Of a DNA stretch of 64,000 nt, positions 1 to 14,164 are shown piece after piece (position 1 is the stretch's first letter; every line of letters begins with the position of its first letter). Source of the DNA: Amaranthus tricolor (Eukaryota; Streptophyta; Magnoliopsida; Caryophyllales; Amaranthaceae); assembly GCF_026212465.1 (NCBI RefSeq), contig NC_080053.1, forward strand, positions 14,950,546-15,014,545. The letters run 5' to 3'. The position numbers and the translations under genes were made by a program. Under the pieces are notes generated by a model. The model ran no database searches. It was given only the letters and a program-made list of their open reading frames with translations, and was not told the DNA's origin.

Positions 1-1284
1 ATGTTATTTCTTAGATTGCCAATAAATTAGAGAGCCTCCTAGAATTTGACAATTTCTTGTTATGCTTTTTCTATCGAATTTAAAACCTATAAAATTAGAA
101 TTCGTAAATCCAACTAACGAGAAATCGGTATTTTTTGGATACAAAAGACCAAGGTCTCGAATCCTATTTAATATCTAAAGATGCTTTTCACAACCATGCG
201 ATGAGATTCGTTAGGGTTAGCTTGAAAACGAGCACACAAACCAGCACTTAACATAATAGTAGGTCTACTTGCAGTTAAATAAAGTAATTATCCGTTCATA
301 CTTCGATAATAGTTTTTGATCTATGGACGTAATATCAACGTCTAGATCAAGTGAGCATGCATAAGTCATAGAAGTTTTCGAGGGTTTGGATTGGTCCAAG
401 TTATATTTCTTTGGAAGGTCTCTAACATATTTGGCTCAATTGATGAATATGCCTTTTTTTTCTTGTTTGATTTGCAATCTAAGGAAGAATGTCGATTCTC
501 CCATCATGCTCATTTAAATTCTTTACTCATCAGATTAGAAAATTCCTTGCTAAGAGATTCGTTAGTAGCATCAAATAAAACATCATCATCAAAAATTTGA
601 ACAATAAACATGTCATTACCTTGAGTTTTAATGAAGAGTGTCTTGTCTATCATACCTCTTTTAAACTCATTTTCCATTAAAAAGTTTAAATGTCTTTCAT
701 ACCAAGCTGTAGGTACTTGCTTTAGACCGTAAAGAGCTCCCTCCAATTTAAAAACATGATTTGGAAAATGTTCATTTTAAAGATGGGAATTAAATTGATC
801 TACATACACTTGTTCATTAAGATTAACATTTAAGAAAGCACATTTAACATGCATTTGAAAACATTTTATGTTCACAAATGATGCAAATGCTATATGCATT
901 CTTATTGCTTCTAATTTACCAACAGGTTCAAAAAGTATCTTCATAATCGATTCCTTCTTCTTGATTATAACCTTTGGCAACAAGTCTAGCTTTATTATGA
1001 ACAATCTTACCATTTTCATCAAGTTCGTTATGGTAGACCCATTTAGTACCAATGATAGTATGATCCACTCGTGTTCTTACAAATTCATTTAGCTCATTTT
1101 ATATGGCAACAATCCACTCATGTTCTTGTAGTGCATCATCATGATTCTTTAAATCTATGAAGGAAACAAAGGCATAAGAAACACAATAACTCTTCAATCT
1201 TTTTTGAATACCTCTTTGTGGATCCATGATGATATTTTCCAAGGGATGAGAAGATGCATGTTTGAATTTACTTATAATAACCAA
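1..1284 (-). pseudogene. copia reverse transcriptase and RNase H, broken
   Basis: Minus-strand frames give GALYGLKQVPTAWYER at 690-745 (RT palm), a degenerate active site FDDDVLF, and upstream RT sequence at 777-1052. The linker between integrase and RT lies at 1099-1284 (PLENIIMDPQRGIQKR). RNase H follows at 1-330, with LLYPKNTDF and SLIYWQSKK as family signatures. Several stops and frameshifts separate the pieces, so no functional enzyme is expected. Confidence 0.85.
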
Positions 1285-1557
1285 AGGAGATACTATTTGT
1301 TCTTGGAGTGAAATTTGAAGGCCTTGAGAGTTGTTATAAGAGTTATCATCATCTAGACATGTTCTTGAGGCTTAGGTTCCTGATTAATATTGTTAGGGCC
1401 TTAAAAACCTTTACTTGTCCCCAGATTAGCTTCGTCAAGGACTTGAATCTGTTCCTCAATGTTTATTCTGTTCTTCTTTGTTGTTTCACCTTCATCATAA
1501 TCATCATGACATAGTTCTAGATCTGCAAAAACCTTCACTCAAGATTCCATTATCTTT

Positions 1558-2340
1558 TTAATAAAAAATAACATCTATACTTTCCTCCACAACTTTTGTG
1601 CGTAGGTTGTATACACAATAAGCTTTACTATTAAGAACATAATAATGAAAAATAGTTTCGTCACTATGTGTATCAATTTCACCAAGGTTTTCCATGCAAT
1701 TATTATGAACAAAACAAGTACATCCGAAAGGTTTAAAATAAGAAATGTTTGGTTTTCTCCCTTTGAATAAGTCATAGGGAGTTTTTTTTTCAAAATAGCT
1801 CTTATTAAACATCTATTTTGGGCGTAATTTGTAGTATTGACTGCTTCTTCCCAAAATATTTTAGGAAGACCATTTTGTAAATGCATTATCCTAAACATGT
1901 CCTCAAGAATGTGGTTTTTCCCTTCCACAACTCCGTTTTGTTGAGATGCTCTAGGAGCGGAGAAGTCATATGAAATATCATATTTTGCACAAAAAGAGTC
2001 AAAACTAAGTTGATTAAATTCTCTACTATGGTCACTTCTTTTAAAAGATTGAAATTCTTTTCAAAATTTTGAAAACTCCATTATAGCTTCAGATTTCTCA
2101 CGAGGAAAGAATATCCATGTGAAATGACAGAAATCATCAACTATAAAAAAGATATACTTTTTACCCTTAAGAGATTTGCCACGCATAAGGCCAAAAGATT
2201 TATATGTAAAATTTCAATTGGTCGAGAATTACTTACCATCTTTTTAGATTTAAAGGAACCTTTGGTTTGCTTACCTTTGGCACACGACTTACATAACTCA
2301 TCAATTTTGTAGATAAGTTAGGTGGTGCTCTTACTAACTC
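1558..2340 (-). pseudogene. copia integrase, broken
   Basis: Minus-strand frames show integrase core landmarks in order: VDDFCHFTW near 2130, RSDHSREFN near 2030 and QQNGVVEGKNH near 1925. They are followed by the C-terminal YDLFKGRKPNISYFKPFGC at about 1720-1790. The D-D-E positions can be placed, but the frame changes around 1800-1930 and near 2050, so the gene is dead. Confidence 0.82.
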
Positions 2341-2524
2341 ATAAAAAGCAAGTAATTTAATAGTATGCATGTTTAAAGTCCAACTTTTCTTTTCCAAAGC
2401 CTCATATCATTCGTTATGGCCTTGAGATATTTCAAACTTGAGCTTTCAACTTTATTAGTGAACATAGTATTAATATTATCACATCTAGAAGCTATAATGA
2501 TGATTTTCTTAGATTGGATATAAG

Positions 2525-2770
2525 TTATCTCACATTGTCTTTGTCAAAGATAACTTGATTTTCTTTGTCACAAAGTTGAGAGATGCTAAGGAGATTGTAC
2601 TTAAGTACATCAACTATTAGCAAATCCTCTATGGAATAAGATGAGTCACAACCAACTTTTCCAATACCAATAATATTGTATTTTGCTTTGTCACCAAGAG
2701 TAATGGTTCCACTGGTTTGTTCTTTGAGCTTGGTGAATATAGATGATTTTAAACTCATTTTCCTTGAACA
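2525..2770 (-). pseudogene. copia protease and GAG-pre-integrase region
   Basis: The minus-strand segment reads through a protease-like region into YNLLSISQLCDKENQVIF, the hallmark preceding GAG-pre-integrase in copia. The position of the aspartic protease DSG motif reads DNA, with the aspartate kept and the next two residues changed, so the protease would be inactive. Confidence 0.75.
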
Positions 2771-2789
2771 TGCATTATCACAAATCTAT

Positions 2790-4180
2790 TTACTCGGAAC
2801 TTATAAAGCAACACATCAAAACTTTCAGCTAGACCACTTTGACAATCCAAAAATGTTTAACATGTGCTCTTTGTTGAACCGGATAAGTGTTCTTGATAAT
2901 ATGAGGATCAATTCTTCTACAAGGACATGTAAATTTCATATGACCGTTGCCATAATATGAACTAATAGGTCCCAGCCAACTACCTTTTAGCTTCGATAAA
3001 AGTGGTTTGGCTATTTTAGAAAAAAGCATATCATTTATACATTTTTTGTAAATTTGGCTAGTGTGTCACTTTCAGATTTGCATCTCACAATTAGATCTTT
3101 CTTCTCCTTTTCAAATCTATCCTTGGAATAGTTTAGAGAAGTTAGTTTTCGTTCAAAGCAATCTTGTCATCTATCAAGGCCCTAACCATGTTATCATGAA
3201 AGTCGTCAAGGTCTTGACCTTAAGTTCGAAAACAAAATCTGAATTTTTCATTTGACATTCCAGATCTAACTTAGAAGACTGTAGCACATCTAAATTTTGT
3301 AATAAGTTATCTTCTCTTGGTTGATAATCCAAAACTTCAATTCTAAGAAAGTTTATTTCAATAATTGTTGAATTTTTCTCATTTTTAAGAAGATTTAATA
3401 AAATATTTGTACGAACTTCCTTAGGTCCATTTATAAGATGTTCTATGGTTACCTCAATAAGAGTTTGTGAATCCTTGGTGGAATCTTCATACGCCATGAG
3501 ACAAAGATCACCACTATCATTATCTGAATCATTAAAGGAATCTAAATCACTCTAAGTGTCAAGCATGGCTTTCTTTTTGTTATATCCTTTATCATTCTTG
3601 CTTTTATAGTGTTTTATTTTATCTTTCTTTTTCTTATTAGGGCAATCCTTAATAAAGGGATCTATAGAATCACATTCAAAGCAAGTTAGTACAACAGATT
3701 TTGAAGATTTTGATTGCTTACCTTATAAGAATCTAAGAGATTGTGGATGTTTGTCTTTCTTAAATTTCTTTTCATTTTCGAGATTTGAGAGAGTCCACGT
3801 GCAACTAGGACTAAAGGATCAACATCATCACTCTCTTCATCCAATGAGGAAGGTTCTTCAACCTTCTTGACCTTAAAAGACATGCTCTTGACCATTACCT
3901 TTAGTCTCCATTTACACTTTGGAATACATCTACGGATTTTCTTGAGTTTCTCTTCATTTGTAAAGGTTTTTCTCAAGAAATATAGATTATTCACTATAAG
4001 TGTAAATCGAGTGAGCATCTATTTAATAGATTCATTGGGAGCCATTTTAAACAATTCATACTGATGGAGAAAGATACTTATTTTGTTTTCCTAAACTTGA
4101 GTTATTCCCTCAAAAATAACAATAATAAGTTTTTACCAAATTTTAGGACCCTAAAGCCATCTTTTTTTATTATAGACTGT
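2790..4180 (-). pseudogene. copia gag with zinc knuckle remnant
   Basis: Gag fragments on the minus strand include MAPNESI followed by MLTRFTLIVNNLYFL at about 3960-4060. A lysine-rich central part lies at 3686-4018, and a coiled C-terminal segment (TLIEVTIEHLINGPKEV) at 3174-3497. A degenerate CCHC-like GHMKFTC stands near 2930. Homologous blocks occur in the plus-strand element at 9190-11640. Confidence 0.75.
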
Positions 4181-4659
4181 CTAGGACCGTTTTTGATAAT
4201 ATCTCATATTTCAAGACCTTGATCAATAATAAACATTTGTGGAAGAGAACGCCAATGAAAAATTATAAGATAAACTAACAAAAACGTATTCTTGAATGTA
4301 GAGCTCGAGAGTAATTTTGTGGAGGGATTCTTTAAAGGCTTTGAAAGACGTTAGTAATTATTAGCTCTTTGGAATGGATTATAGTAGAGTTATGTATCTT
4401 TCAATGAGCTTCATCTTTGAATTAAATAGTTATTGAAGCTAGAATCATCAATAAATACTTATCTAAACTAGAACATTTGAGGCCTTCAAACTGAGCACCC
4501 GAATCTTTGTATCAAAAGGAATATGTTTCCCACAAAACTTTGTTAGAATAAAACATAATATATCAGTAGGAATAATTGAGTAATCTTTCCTTCAAATATA
4601 ATCTTTTCTTAGAATGGATAACTAAAGTTTTTGGCAATGATTATATTACAAGAAAATAA

Positions 4660-6020
4660 TATCTCTTATTTATGGCAAGTATAAGGATAGATTTACATAT
4701 GGTATTCATTGACTTGGAGAAAGTGTATGATAGCATACCACGAGGCGTCATCTGGGATAGCCTCAAGGCTAGAGGTATTTCTTCAGTGTACATTGAGGCT
4801 ATACAGGATAAGTACGACAGAGTGTCGACTAACATTCAAACACCGATGGGGATAACAGAGCCTTTTCCGGTTAAAGTTGGGCTACATCAGGGATCAGCTC
4901 TAAGCCCTTTCATTTTTACTGTCATTATGGAAGAGATTTCTCAATCTATTTGGGAGACGGTACCGTGGTGCATGCTTTTCGTGGATGACATAGTGCTGTA
5001 GCAGAAACTAGAGAGGAGTTTAGTAATAAATTGGATAAATGGAGGGAAGCTTTAGAAGGTAAAGGGTTGCGCATTAGTTGTATGAAGGCTGAGTATTTGC
5101 GATGTGACTTTACCAATAGGTCAACCAGAGGTGTCTATAGGAGAAGCAGTTGTTAAATGTACGACCAAGTACAAGTATTTGGGATCGATCATTCAAAGGG
5201 ATGGAGAGATTGACGGAGATGTAAACCATCGCATACAAGCGGGTTAGATCAAGTGGCGTGCAACCACCGCAGTGCTATGTGATAAGAAATTTCCAAGCAG
5301 GTTAAAAGGAAAATTCTACCGAACGACAATCAGACCTGCTCTACTATATGGGATTGAATGTTGGCCTGTGAAGAAGATTTTTGAACATAAGATGGAAGTC
5401 ACAGAAATGCATATGCTGAGGTGGATGTATGGGCACACATTGATGGATCGAATTAGGAACCAAGAGTTTAGAGAAAAACTAGGGGTAGCCCCTATTTCTG
5501 GGAAAATGCGCGAAAATAGATTGAGATGGTTTGGACATGTGCTGAGAAAGGCCCTCGCCGCCCCTGTGAGGAGAGTAGAAAGCATTATAGTAGAGGTAAG
5601 AGGAGTCGAGGAAGACCTAGGAGAACTTGGGATGAGCAGATAAAAGTTGACTTGCGTGAGCAAAACCTCTCCGAGGGCCTGACTAGGGATAGGGGTAGTT
5701 GGAGGCGTCATATCCATGTTTTAGATTACTAATGCCCTCGTATATTACCTCTTTGTGTTCTTACCATCCTGCTCCTCTCGTTTTTTTTATTAGTTTTTTT
5801 GTCCCCTTCTTTTTATTTTGTAGGTGGGTCTACTTTTTATTTATGGGCCTTTTTATCTTTCACGTGTAGCTACGTCTTCATATCTTTCTCGAGTCGGGGG
5901 ACTCCTTTGGCCGTGCTTTCCTCTATGGGTATGAGTTGCCGCCGTCCTTCACTCCCTAGACCCTGTCCATAGTTTTTTCTATGAGCGGGATATACTGGGT
6001 TGGATGATGATGATGATAAG
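4660..6020 (+). mobile_element. LINE (RTE-type) 3' end, 5' truncated
   Basis: The plus strand encodes the 3' part of a non-LTR reverse transcriptase. MVFIDLEKVYDSIPRG begins at about 4687, LHQGSALSPFIF near 4885, and the catalytic FVDDIVL sits at about 4979-5001. One lost base just after FVDDIVL shifts the frame, and coding continues with AETREEFSNKLDKWREAL. The C-terminal part at 5272-5732 includes LLYGIECW and RGRPRRTW. A 3' UTR follows and ends in a short GAT/TGA repeat at about 6005-6018, the tail style of plant RTE LINEs. The copy is 5' truncated and inactive. Confidence 0.85.
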
Positions 6021-7190
6021 GAGAGAATGGGCTTTAAGGATATTGCCATATACTAAGATTTCTTGATAGTATATATAAAAAGTATTCTTACCTTGAAGAT
6101 TCACTAGCCGTTGGTAGGTAGCAAAATAAGGCAAAGTATGTTTGCCATCAATTTAGCAAACGACTATACTTCATATAATAATATAAACATACTTATATTT
6201 CATACTTTATAAATAATATAACCATAAGAAATAATAGCGTATATGACTTAATAATTTGATCAATCATAAACATAGACTCTTGCCTTCCATCATAAAATAT
6301 AAAAACTAATTTAATTAAGGGGTCAAGTCAACTAAACTTTAGGTTACATTGAGTGAAAAACAATGGCTAAAAGTTCATTTACTAAGAATATGACCTCTTT
6401 TAAATACATAGTAGTAAAGTCAATTCTTGATTTTGCAAGCACAAAAACTTTATATCTTAATGTGATAATTTAAACATGTATTATCACACATTATCTAACG
6501 TATAATGGATTTAAACATAGCTACAAACATTTGATGTATCATGGAGAAACAACCTACAAATAAAACTTAATTCGACTAGAACTAGCATGATGAATATCGA
6601 TCATGAGATTTCCAGTTTTATTGATACTATAGGATTATTGAACGATATTTTAAAGACTATATGACAAGAATGTGTTGAGAATGACGATCTTAGTCAGAAT
6701 ATTGATGTAGGAGATCCTATAAAAGGGTAAGACAATGATATTGATGTAGGATGCTGGATATGCAAAGGTAAAAAAGCTGGTCGATTAAGTACTATATTTA
6801 AGGTCAAGTTATTCGAAGCTTTTTTTAGCTTGCACCTATGTCATTTGAATCCGTGCGTGGTTGGTCTAATAAGTCATTTGTTATGTTAATGACGTTGTTA
6901 TTTATTTTCTTTCCTAATATAGTTTTGTTTTCTTCATCATGGAACAATATCAAGCGATTGTATAGGGATTTAGAGCTTCAGTATGTAAAAAATCCATAAT
7001 TGTCTAAATGATTGTATTTTATACTCAGATGAAAGAGAATATCGGGATGAATGTGACAAGTTTCATACCACACGATGGAAGGATAAGGCTTGAAGATTAC
7101 CGAATAGAGTCTTACATTATTTCCTCTCAAACAATGCTACTTACGATGTACAATCCGAGGAATAAAAATAACCTTCAGGTTTTTTCAGCT
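6021..7190. other. AT-rich spacer without recognised gene
   Basis: No conserved coding segment, RNA gene or element end was recognised. A short open stretch at 7008-7214 has no recognisable domain and runs into the psaA-derived fragment in another frame. Confidence 0.5.
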
Positions 7191-7195
7191 TTGGC

Positions 7196-7440
7196 GAACA
7201 TCTGGAATAACTAGTGAATTACAAATTTATTGTACCGCAATTGGTGCATTGGTCTTTGCAGAATTAATGCTTTTCGCTGGTTGGTTTCATTATTATAAAG
7301 TTGCTCTAAAATTGGCTTGGTTCCAAGATGTGGAATCTATGTTGAATCACCATTTAGTAGGACTACAAGGGCTTGGATCTCTTTCTGGGGCGGGGCATCA
7401 AGTCCGTGTATCTTTACCAATTAATAAATTTCTAGAATAG
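7196..7440 (+). pseudogene. psaA: plastid psaA fragment in the nucleus (NUPT)
   Basis: From 7201 the plus strand reads in frame into residues of photosystem I apoprotein A1: [24 protein letters not shown], then GLGSLS and VSLPINKF before a stop. Only about 80 codons of a roughly 750-codon plastid gene are present and there is no promoter. Substitutions relative to the conserved protein (for example a G for W in the SGAGHQ segment) mark it as a decaying nuclear insertion. The fragment cannot be functional. Confidence 0.9.
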
Positions 7441-8350
7441 ATGAGGATATTGTTGGCTTGACCCCCTTGAATTAAATGGTTTATATGATGGAAGACAAAG
7501 CCCTTGATGTGTTTATTATTGTCAAATTATTTAAGTAAGAATTATTTTTTTCTTGATTGCTATGTTTGATTGTTATTTCAAACTAACATGTTTTATGTAG
7601 CTTGATATATTAAGACTACTCGTTGTTGTCATTAACATACTTATTTTGTTGAGCTAGTAAATCTTTCTCAAAGATGCTTATAATATATTGAGATATATTA
7701 AAATATCTTTGATATTCTAGAAAGCCTCCATGATTCATATATGCATTTGTATTCCTATATAGGTTACTTGCAAAATAAGAGTTGTGTCTCTTAGAAATTT
7801 TATACTGGAAATTAATCATCTATATATGGAAAGAGTATTGATTGACTTAATTAATTATGGAGAGATTATATTCTCCTAATTTATTATTTTGTTGATTCAT
7901 TTTGTGATAAAGACATTTTAAAGTCTTCTAATGTTTTTATAGAGTGATTTGGTTTTCATAGTATAACTCCCATTTATATTTATCTTTGTTGCAAAAGGTA
8001 GAAAGGGGAAGTTTGAAGTGTAAAGAGTGTTTCGTTTGTTCACTAGGAATTAAGTGTCTAGTTGGTAGCATTGGGCTACAGGAAGTGTTTGAAGTATAAG
8101 TGTGACCTTTTAAAGCTCGTACTCTAGAACTCTAAGTGAAAGTGAATAAAGAAATCTTCCCAAAAAGCCTAAGAGTTATAAGAATTCAAATAAGAACGCA
8201 AGGGTGGAGACCTAGGTCCTTTTAAGGGCTAAACTTCGTAAATCATTTATGTTCGTTATTTTTTCATAAATTACAATTCTTTTTTTTATATTTTTTTTAT
8301 ATCTCTATCCTTCATATTCATAGTTAGATTCATTGCTTAAATATATTTGA
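7441..8350 (+). repeat. possible 5' LTR or leader of copia 2
   Basis: The stretch lies directly upstream of the copia 2 gag. It has the feel of a copia LTR 3' half: an internal AT-rich region, a GC-richer segment near 8030-8230, and a T-rich run before 8350. The left boundary and the terminal TG...CA were not resolved, so this is positional inference. Confidence 0.3.
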
Positions 8351-8541
8351 CAAATAGTTTGACTGTCAAAGTCAACACCCTAACTAGTTTCATAAAAGTT
8401 TGTCATACTCTATTCAACCCCTCCCTTTTAGAGTATTTTCTTCCCCTTACTGATTCTTTAATTTATTTTAGAACCCAACTCAAGAATTTGATACAACCAT
8501 CAGTGAGGTATTTTATAATGAATTCACAAGGTTATTGTGGC

Positions 8542-9185
8542 TAAGCCTGTTCAAAAAACCCCTATCCATTTGACCCGATCCAGCGACCTAATGACCTGCG
8601 TCTTAAATGGCATGTCAAAAATAATTGTAACCAACGGATCGGGTCATGAGCCACAAAATAATTTTATTTGGGTACCAGTTGACCCGTTTATTAGAGGGGG
8701 GATTTTTTCATCAAGGGTATGTAATGTAATCTAACAGCACTATTATTTTACTAAGGATATGCACTATGCACATCCAGTACCCCGGCAAATAGTATTGATT
8801 GGCTTAACTTAATTCATACAACATCTACTTAACATGTATTATGAATAATTAACAATAGTTTATGAAATTTTACCTTTAAAATACAACGTGGTACATGATA
8901 GTTTACAATATATTTGACCTTAATCACATAAGCAGTAACGTGTATTATGAATTTGTAGTCAAAATATAAGGCAAGAAAATATATCAGCAACTGTTGGATT
9001 GTTTGTTCCATTTTTATGAAATTAGATTTGGTATAAGTTCGAACTATCCGGGTACCTGCAGTCCCGACCCGGTATATCCGGGTACCCGAATACCCGATAT
9101 TCGGGTACTCGGATAAAACGGGTTAGGACACGGGTCGGTAAAATATGTACCCGACTACCCAGGTACCCGGTTATGAACACCCGTA
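8542..9185. mobile_element. non-autonomous hAT element 1 (644 bp) with 8-bp target duplication
   Basis: The ends read TAAGCCTGTTCA on the left and, on the opposite strand of the right end, TACGGGTGTTCA. The flanks carry a perfect 8-bp direct repeat ATTGTGGC at 8534-8541 and 9186-9193. This is the expected hAT structure. The subterminal region at 9045-9175 repeats GGGTACCCG-like words in both orientations. There is no transposase. The insertion splits the copia 2 gag region. Confidence 0.85.
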
Positions 9186-9772
9186 ATTGTGGCTTTTCTT
9201 AAGGGCATGTTTCTTATGCAAATGTTTATTAATGATCATGATCTTGAAATACGGGATATTATTAAGAATGGACCCACAACACATATAATCAACAAAGAAG
9301 GTGTAAAGATTCTTAAACTTGAAAACAATTATAGTGAATCTGATCTTGAACTTGAAGCCAAAAACTACAAGCTCATAGACTTACTTTATGGTAGTTTGAA
9401 TAGTGATGAATTCAAACGTATTTCCTCCTTCATAGGTGCTAAAGATATGTTTTATAAATTTATCCTTACTTATTCGGGTACTAGTCAAGTCAAGAAAACC
9501 ATAATAAGTTTTATTTATCCATATATATGAATATTTCAAGATGGCTCCAGATGAATCCATCAAAGTTATGTTCATTCTGTTTACTCTAATGGTGAGCAAC
9601 CTACATTCCTCTGCATAATCCTTCACCAATGAAGAAAAAGTCAGAAAAATCCACGGTGCTTGCCAAAGGGTAAATGGAGATTAAAGTTGACGACCATAGA
9701 GGAAGCTCAAGACCTTAAAAAGCTACCTCTTCATAATCTCCTTGGAACATTTTTCATTCACGTGTTTACTAT
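9186..9772 (+). pseudogene. copia 2 gag, N-terminal part
   Basis: The reading frame includes DLEIRDIIKNGPTTHIIN, followed by LLYGSLNSDEFKRISSFIGA and YSGTSQVKKT, the familiar copia gag (UBN2-type) layout. After a frameshift at about 9530 it resumes at 9660 with KWRLKLTTIEEAQDLKKLPL and LLGTFF, where the second hAT interrupts it. Confidence 0.8.
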
Positions 9773-10301
9773 TAGGCATGTCAAACAGATCAAGTTGGGT
9801 GGGGTTCAGGTCATATATAAAAAGGTAAGAAACAGCTTGACCCCAAACCAACCTATTTACTTAATTGGGTCAAAAATCACAACTCTGACGCGACTTGCAA
9901 CAAATAAGGTCGATCTGATTTTGACCGGCTTACCCCGCTTATAGTTTTTTGTTTTCCTTTTAAGGTTTTAAACATTGATTAAATCTAATTCTTTAGGCTT
10001 TAATTTTAATTTTTTTTTTAGTTGTTTATTTTGTATTTACTATAAAAATTAACAACATATTACAAGAATTAAGTTTAGGTTATAATTATTTATTTAAGTC
10101 GGAATTAAGTTGTTTAATTAAATTGGTTATACATATTTGTTTTAGGTTTAAAACTTTGATCTGAACCTAATCCATTTAGTAAATAGATCAGGTCGGATCG
10201 ACCTGTTTAAGTAATTGGGTTAAAAGTCTCAACCCAAACCCAGTTATTTCATGGTAGGTTTAGGTCGAGTTAGCAGGTCGGGTTAGCTTTTGCCAGACCT
10301 A
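9773..10301. mobile_element. non-autonomous hAT element 2 (about 529 bp)
   Basis: Left end TAGGCATGTCAAAC and right end (opposite strand) TAGGTCTGGCAAAA form an imperfect inverted repeat. The flanks TTTACTAT (9765-9772) and CTTGCTAT (10302-10309) match at 6 of 8 bases, an aged hAT target duplication. Copia gag coding resumes immediately after, which confirms the boundaries. GGTCGGGT-like words occur near both ends. There is no coding capacity. Confidence 0.75.
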
Positions 10302-10309
10302 CTTGCTAT

Positions 10310-12050
<1,741 letters not shown>

Positions 12051-12070
12051 CTAAGAGAAAATAGATGTTA

Positions 12071-12500
12071 GTGCCAAAAAAGCTTAAAAACACATAAAAT
12101 CTCAACTTAACACGTAATTTCTAGCATATGACTATGATTTTCAATACTAACCACTTCAACTCAATAATATATACCAAATAGTGTTGTGTGCCAAGTTTCG
12201 TGCAAAACAAACCAAGTTTGAGCTACTTTATGCGCGAAAGTGCCAAAAAAGCTTAAAAACGCATAAAATCGCAACTTAACATGTAATTTCTAGCATATGA
12301 CTATGATTTTCAATTCTAACCACTTCAACACAATAATATATACCAAATAGTGTTGTGTACCAAGTTTTGTTCAAAACAAACCAAGTTTGAGCTACTTTAA
12401 GCGCGAAAGTGTCAAAAAAGCTTTAAAACGCATAAAATCGCAACTTAACACGTAATTTCTAGCATATGACTATGATTTTCAATTCTAACCACTTCAACAC
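12071..12500. repeat. 169-bp tandem repeat, about 2.5 copies
   Basis: Units beginning GTGCCAAAAAAGCTTAAAA start at 12071 and 12240, with a GTGTC variant at 12409, so the period is 169 bp. Each holds the same blocks (ACGTAATTTCTAGCATATGA, then CCAAGTTTGAGCTAC). The third copy stops at about 12500, where transposase coding begins, so the array sits where the transposase body should continue. Confidence 0.9.
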
Positions 12501-13183
12501 ACAATCATTTGGACACGCATGAATCTTCTGGTACTCTAAGCCGAAAGGACACATGAGCTTTTTGACATAATATGTCGACTTTGGAAGTTCATTTCCCTCA
12601 GGAAGCATCTCACCTAACGCTTCTAATAACATTGTGAAACTAGCGTCACTCCAATTGAACTTTGACTTAATGTTGAAAATTGTCAACACTGCTGTTAGTT
12701 TGGTGAACTTTATACATCCAGGGTACAAAGGCTTTTTAGAAGCCTCTGTCAACAAGTCAAAAACACGAGGACATTTTCCTAACTCATCCTCGACTCTCTC
12801 CATCATCTCATCAACACGATCCACATCCTCATCGACATTCTCTTCATCTGTCTCATACCCATCAACATGATCTACTACATCCTCATTGACATCAGCCACA
12901 TTATTGACGTCCTCAACAACACTTTTTTCTTTGTGAACTCCCTCCTCACCATGCCAAACCCAAACATGATATTGAGGCCTAAACCCACGTCGAAGTATGT
13001 GCTCCCTAAGGATATCAACACTATCTACCTTTGATACATTGCCACAAGTGACACATGGGCAATAAAACCAACTCCCCTCGTCCTAACTTGATGTTCAACC
13101 GCAATACTACAAAATTCTAATATGCCATCAATAAATTCCGACGATTCAATGCTTCCATCCATCCAAGATCGATCTTTTGTCAT
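12500..13183 (-). pseudogene. CACTA TNP2-type transposase, N-terminal part
   Basis: The ATG at 13183 opens MTKDRSWMDG, the start of the Transpos_assoc domain, followed after a frameshift by FYCPCVTCGN. An acidic D/E/V-rich linker follows at 12770-12900. Then come LYPGCIKFTKLTAV, GEMLPEGNELPKSTYY and CPFGLEYQKIHACPNDC, conserved in plant En/Spm transposases. Right after ACPNDC the frame enters the 169-bp tandem repeat. The catalytic Transposase_21 domain is absent. Confidence 0.85.
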
Positions 13184-13850
13184 TCTAATTAGTGTGATTA
13201 ATAATAAACCATCATAATCTATAAATTGTTCAAAAAATATGCATATTCTAATAAGAAGATTGTTTTAACCCAAATAATAATAAATTTAACCATAAACAAC
13301 CCTAATTAAACCTCATTCACAAACTATAAAAAAATTATGATAAATTTAAAACATAAAAACCCCAACTACATACACATAAGAAATTACATTAAAATATAAC
13401 AAAACATAAAATATATGATAAATTTAAAACTTAAAAACAACAACTACATACACATTAATAAATTATGATAAATTTAAACCTAATTTACATAATCAAAATG
13501 AAAATTATACCTTGAATTTTTCGTGGGGTAAGCAATAGATGATGAAGAAGAGCAAGAACAACAAGAATTTGATGTGCAGCAGCAAATATTAATTATTAGT
13601 AAAAAAAAATTTCGTGGGTTTAAAACTTCGTGCGTTTGAAGAAGAACAAGAAGTAGCAGACGATGAAGAAAGAACAAGAAAAGCAAGAACAGCAGAAAAT
13701 TTCGTGGGTTAAAAACTATGGGTTTGAAGAAGATGATTGTAGCTTGAAGAAGTTTAAAACAGTAGGTTGAAGAAACAGTAGTGCGTTTGAAGAAGGGTTT
13801 GAAGAAGATGACAGTAGGTTGAAGGGTTAATTGAAACAGAAGAAAGGTTT
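13184..13850. other. CACTA upstream untranslated region
   Basis: AT-rich sequence between the transposase ATG and the subterminal repeats. Short duplicated words (TTCGTGGGTTTAAAAACT, AGAAGAAC-rich) occur at 13600-13830. No coding segment was recognised. Confidence 0.5.
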
Positions 13851-13879
13851 TGTAACGTTAAATAATGGCGCTTTTTTAA

Positions 13880-14164
13880 AAGGTTAAATGCTGCGGGAAC
13901 CAACACAACCGCAGCATTTGAGCATCCATAATATTATTTGCTGCGGGCAACATAACAAACTGCAGCATTTGTTGAAGCTATATGCCGGCGGGCAATACAA
14001 AACCGCAGCAATTAAGGATCCAAAATATTTTTTTGTTGCGGTTATCTAAAAAAACCGCAGCATTTGTTGACTTTTATTTTCTAATTATTTTTCCTATTTA
14101 TTGCTACGTATATTAAAAAACAGCAGCAAATGATTAGCAACAGATATGTTTTTTGCCACTAGTG
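13880..14164. repeat. CACTA subterminal repeats and right terminus
   Basis: Four units pair GCTGCGG or TTGCGG with ACCGCAGCA in inverted orientation, at about 13888-13918, 13940-13972, 13983-14012 and 14035-14063. The TAGTG terminus ends at 14164. These are the usual subterminal transposase-binding arrays of CACTA elements. Confidence 0.8.

Larger units (their letters stand above)
1..4250 (-). mobile_element. Ty1/copia retrotransposon 1, internal region, decayed
   Basis: On the minus strand the order is gag, protease, integrase, reverse transcriptase, RNase H, which is the Ty1/copia order. All domains carry stops and frameshifts, so it is an old copy. The RNase H end runs off the left edge of the window, so the 3' LTR is not seen, and no 5' LTR was recognised to the right of gag. 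Its gag is clearly related to that of the plus-strand element at 8350-15090, so both belong to one family. The extent to 4250 is approximate. Confidence 0.85.

Noticed and set aside
5316..5717. 133-codon open frame on the minus strand
   Set aside because: It is the antisense shadow of the LINE reverse transcriptase C-terminus.
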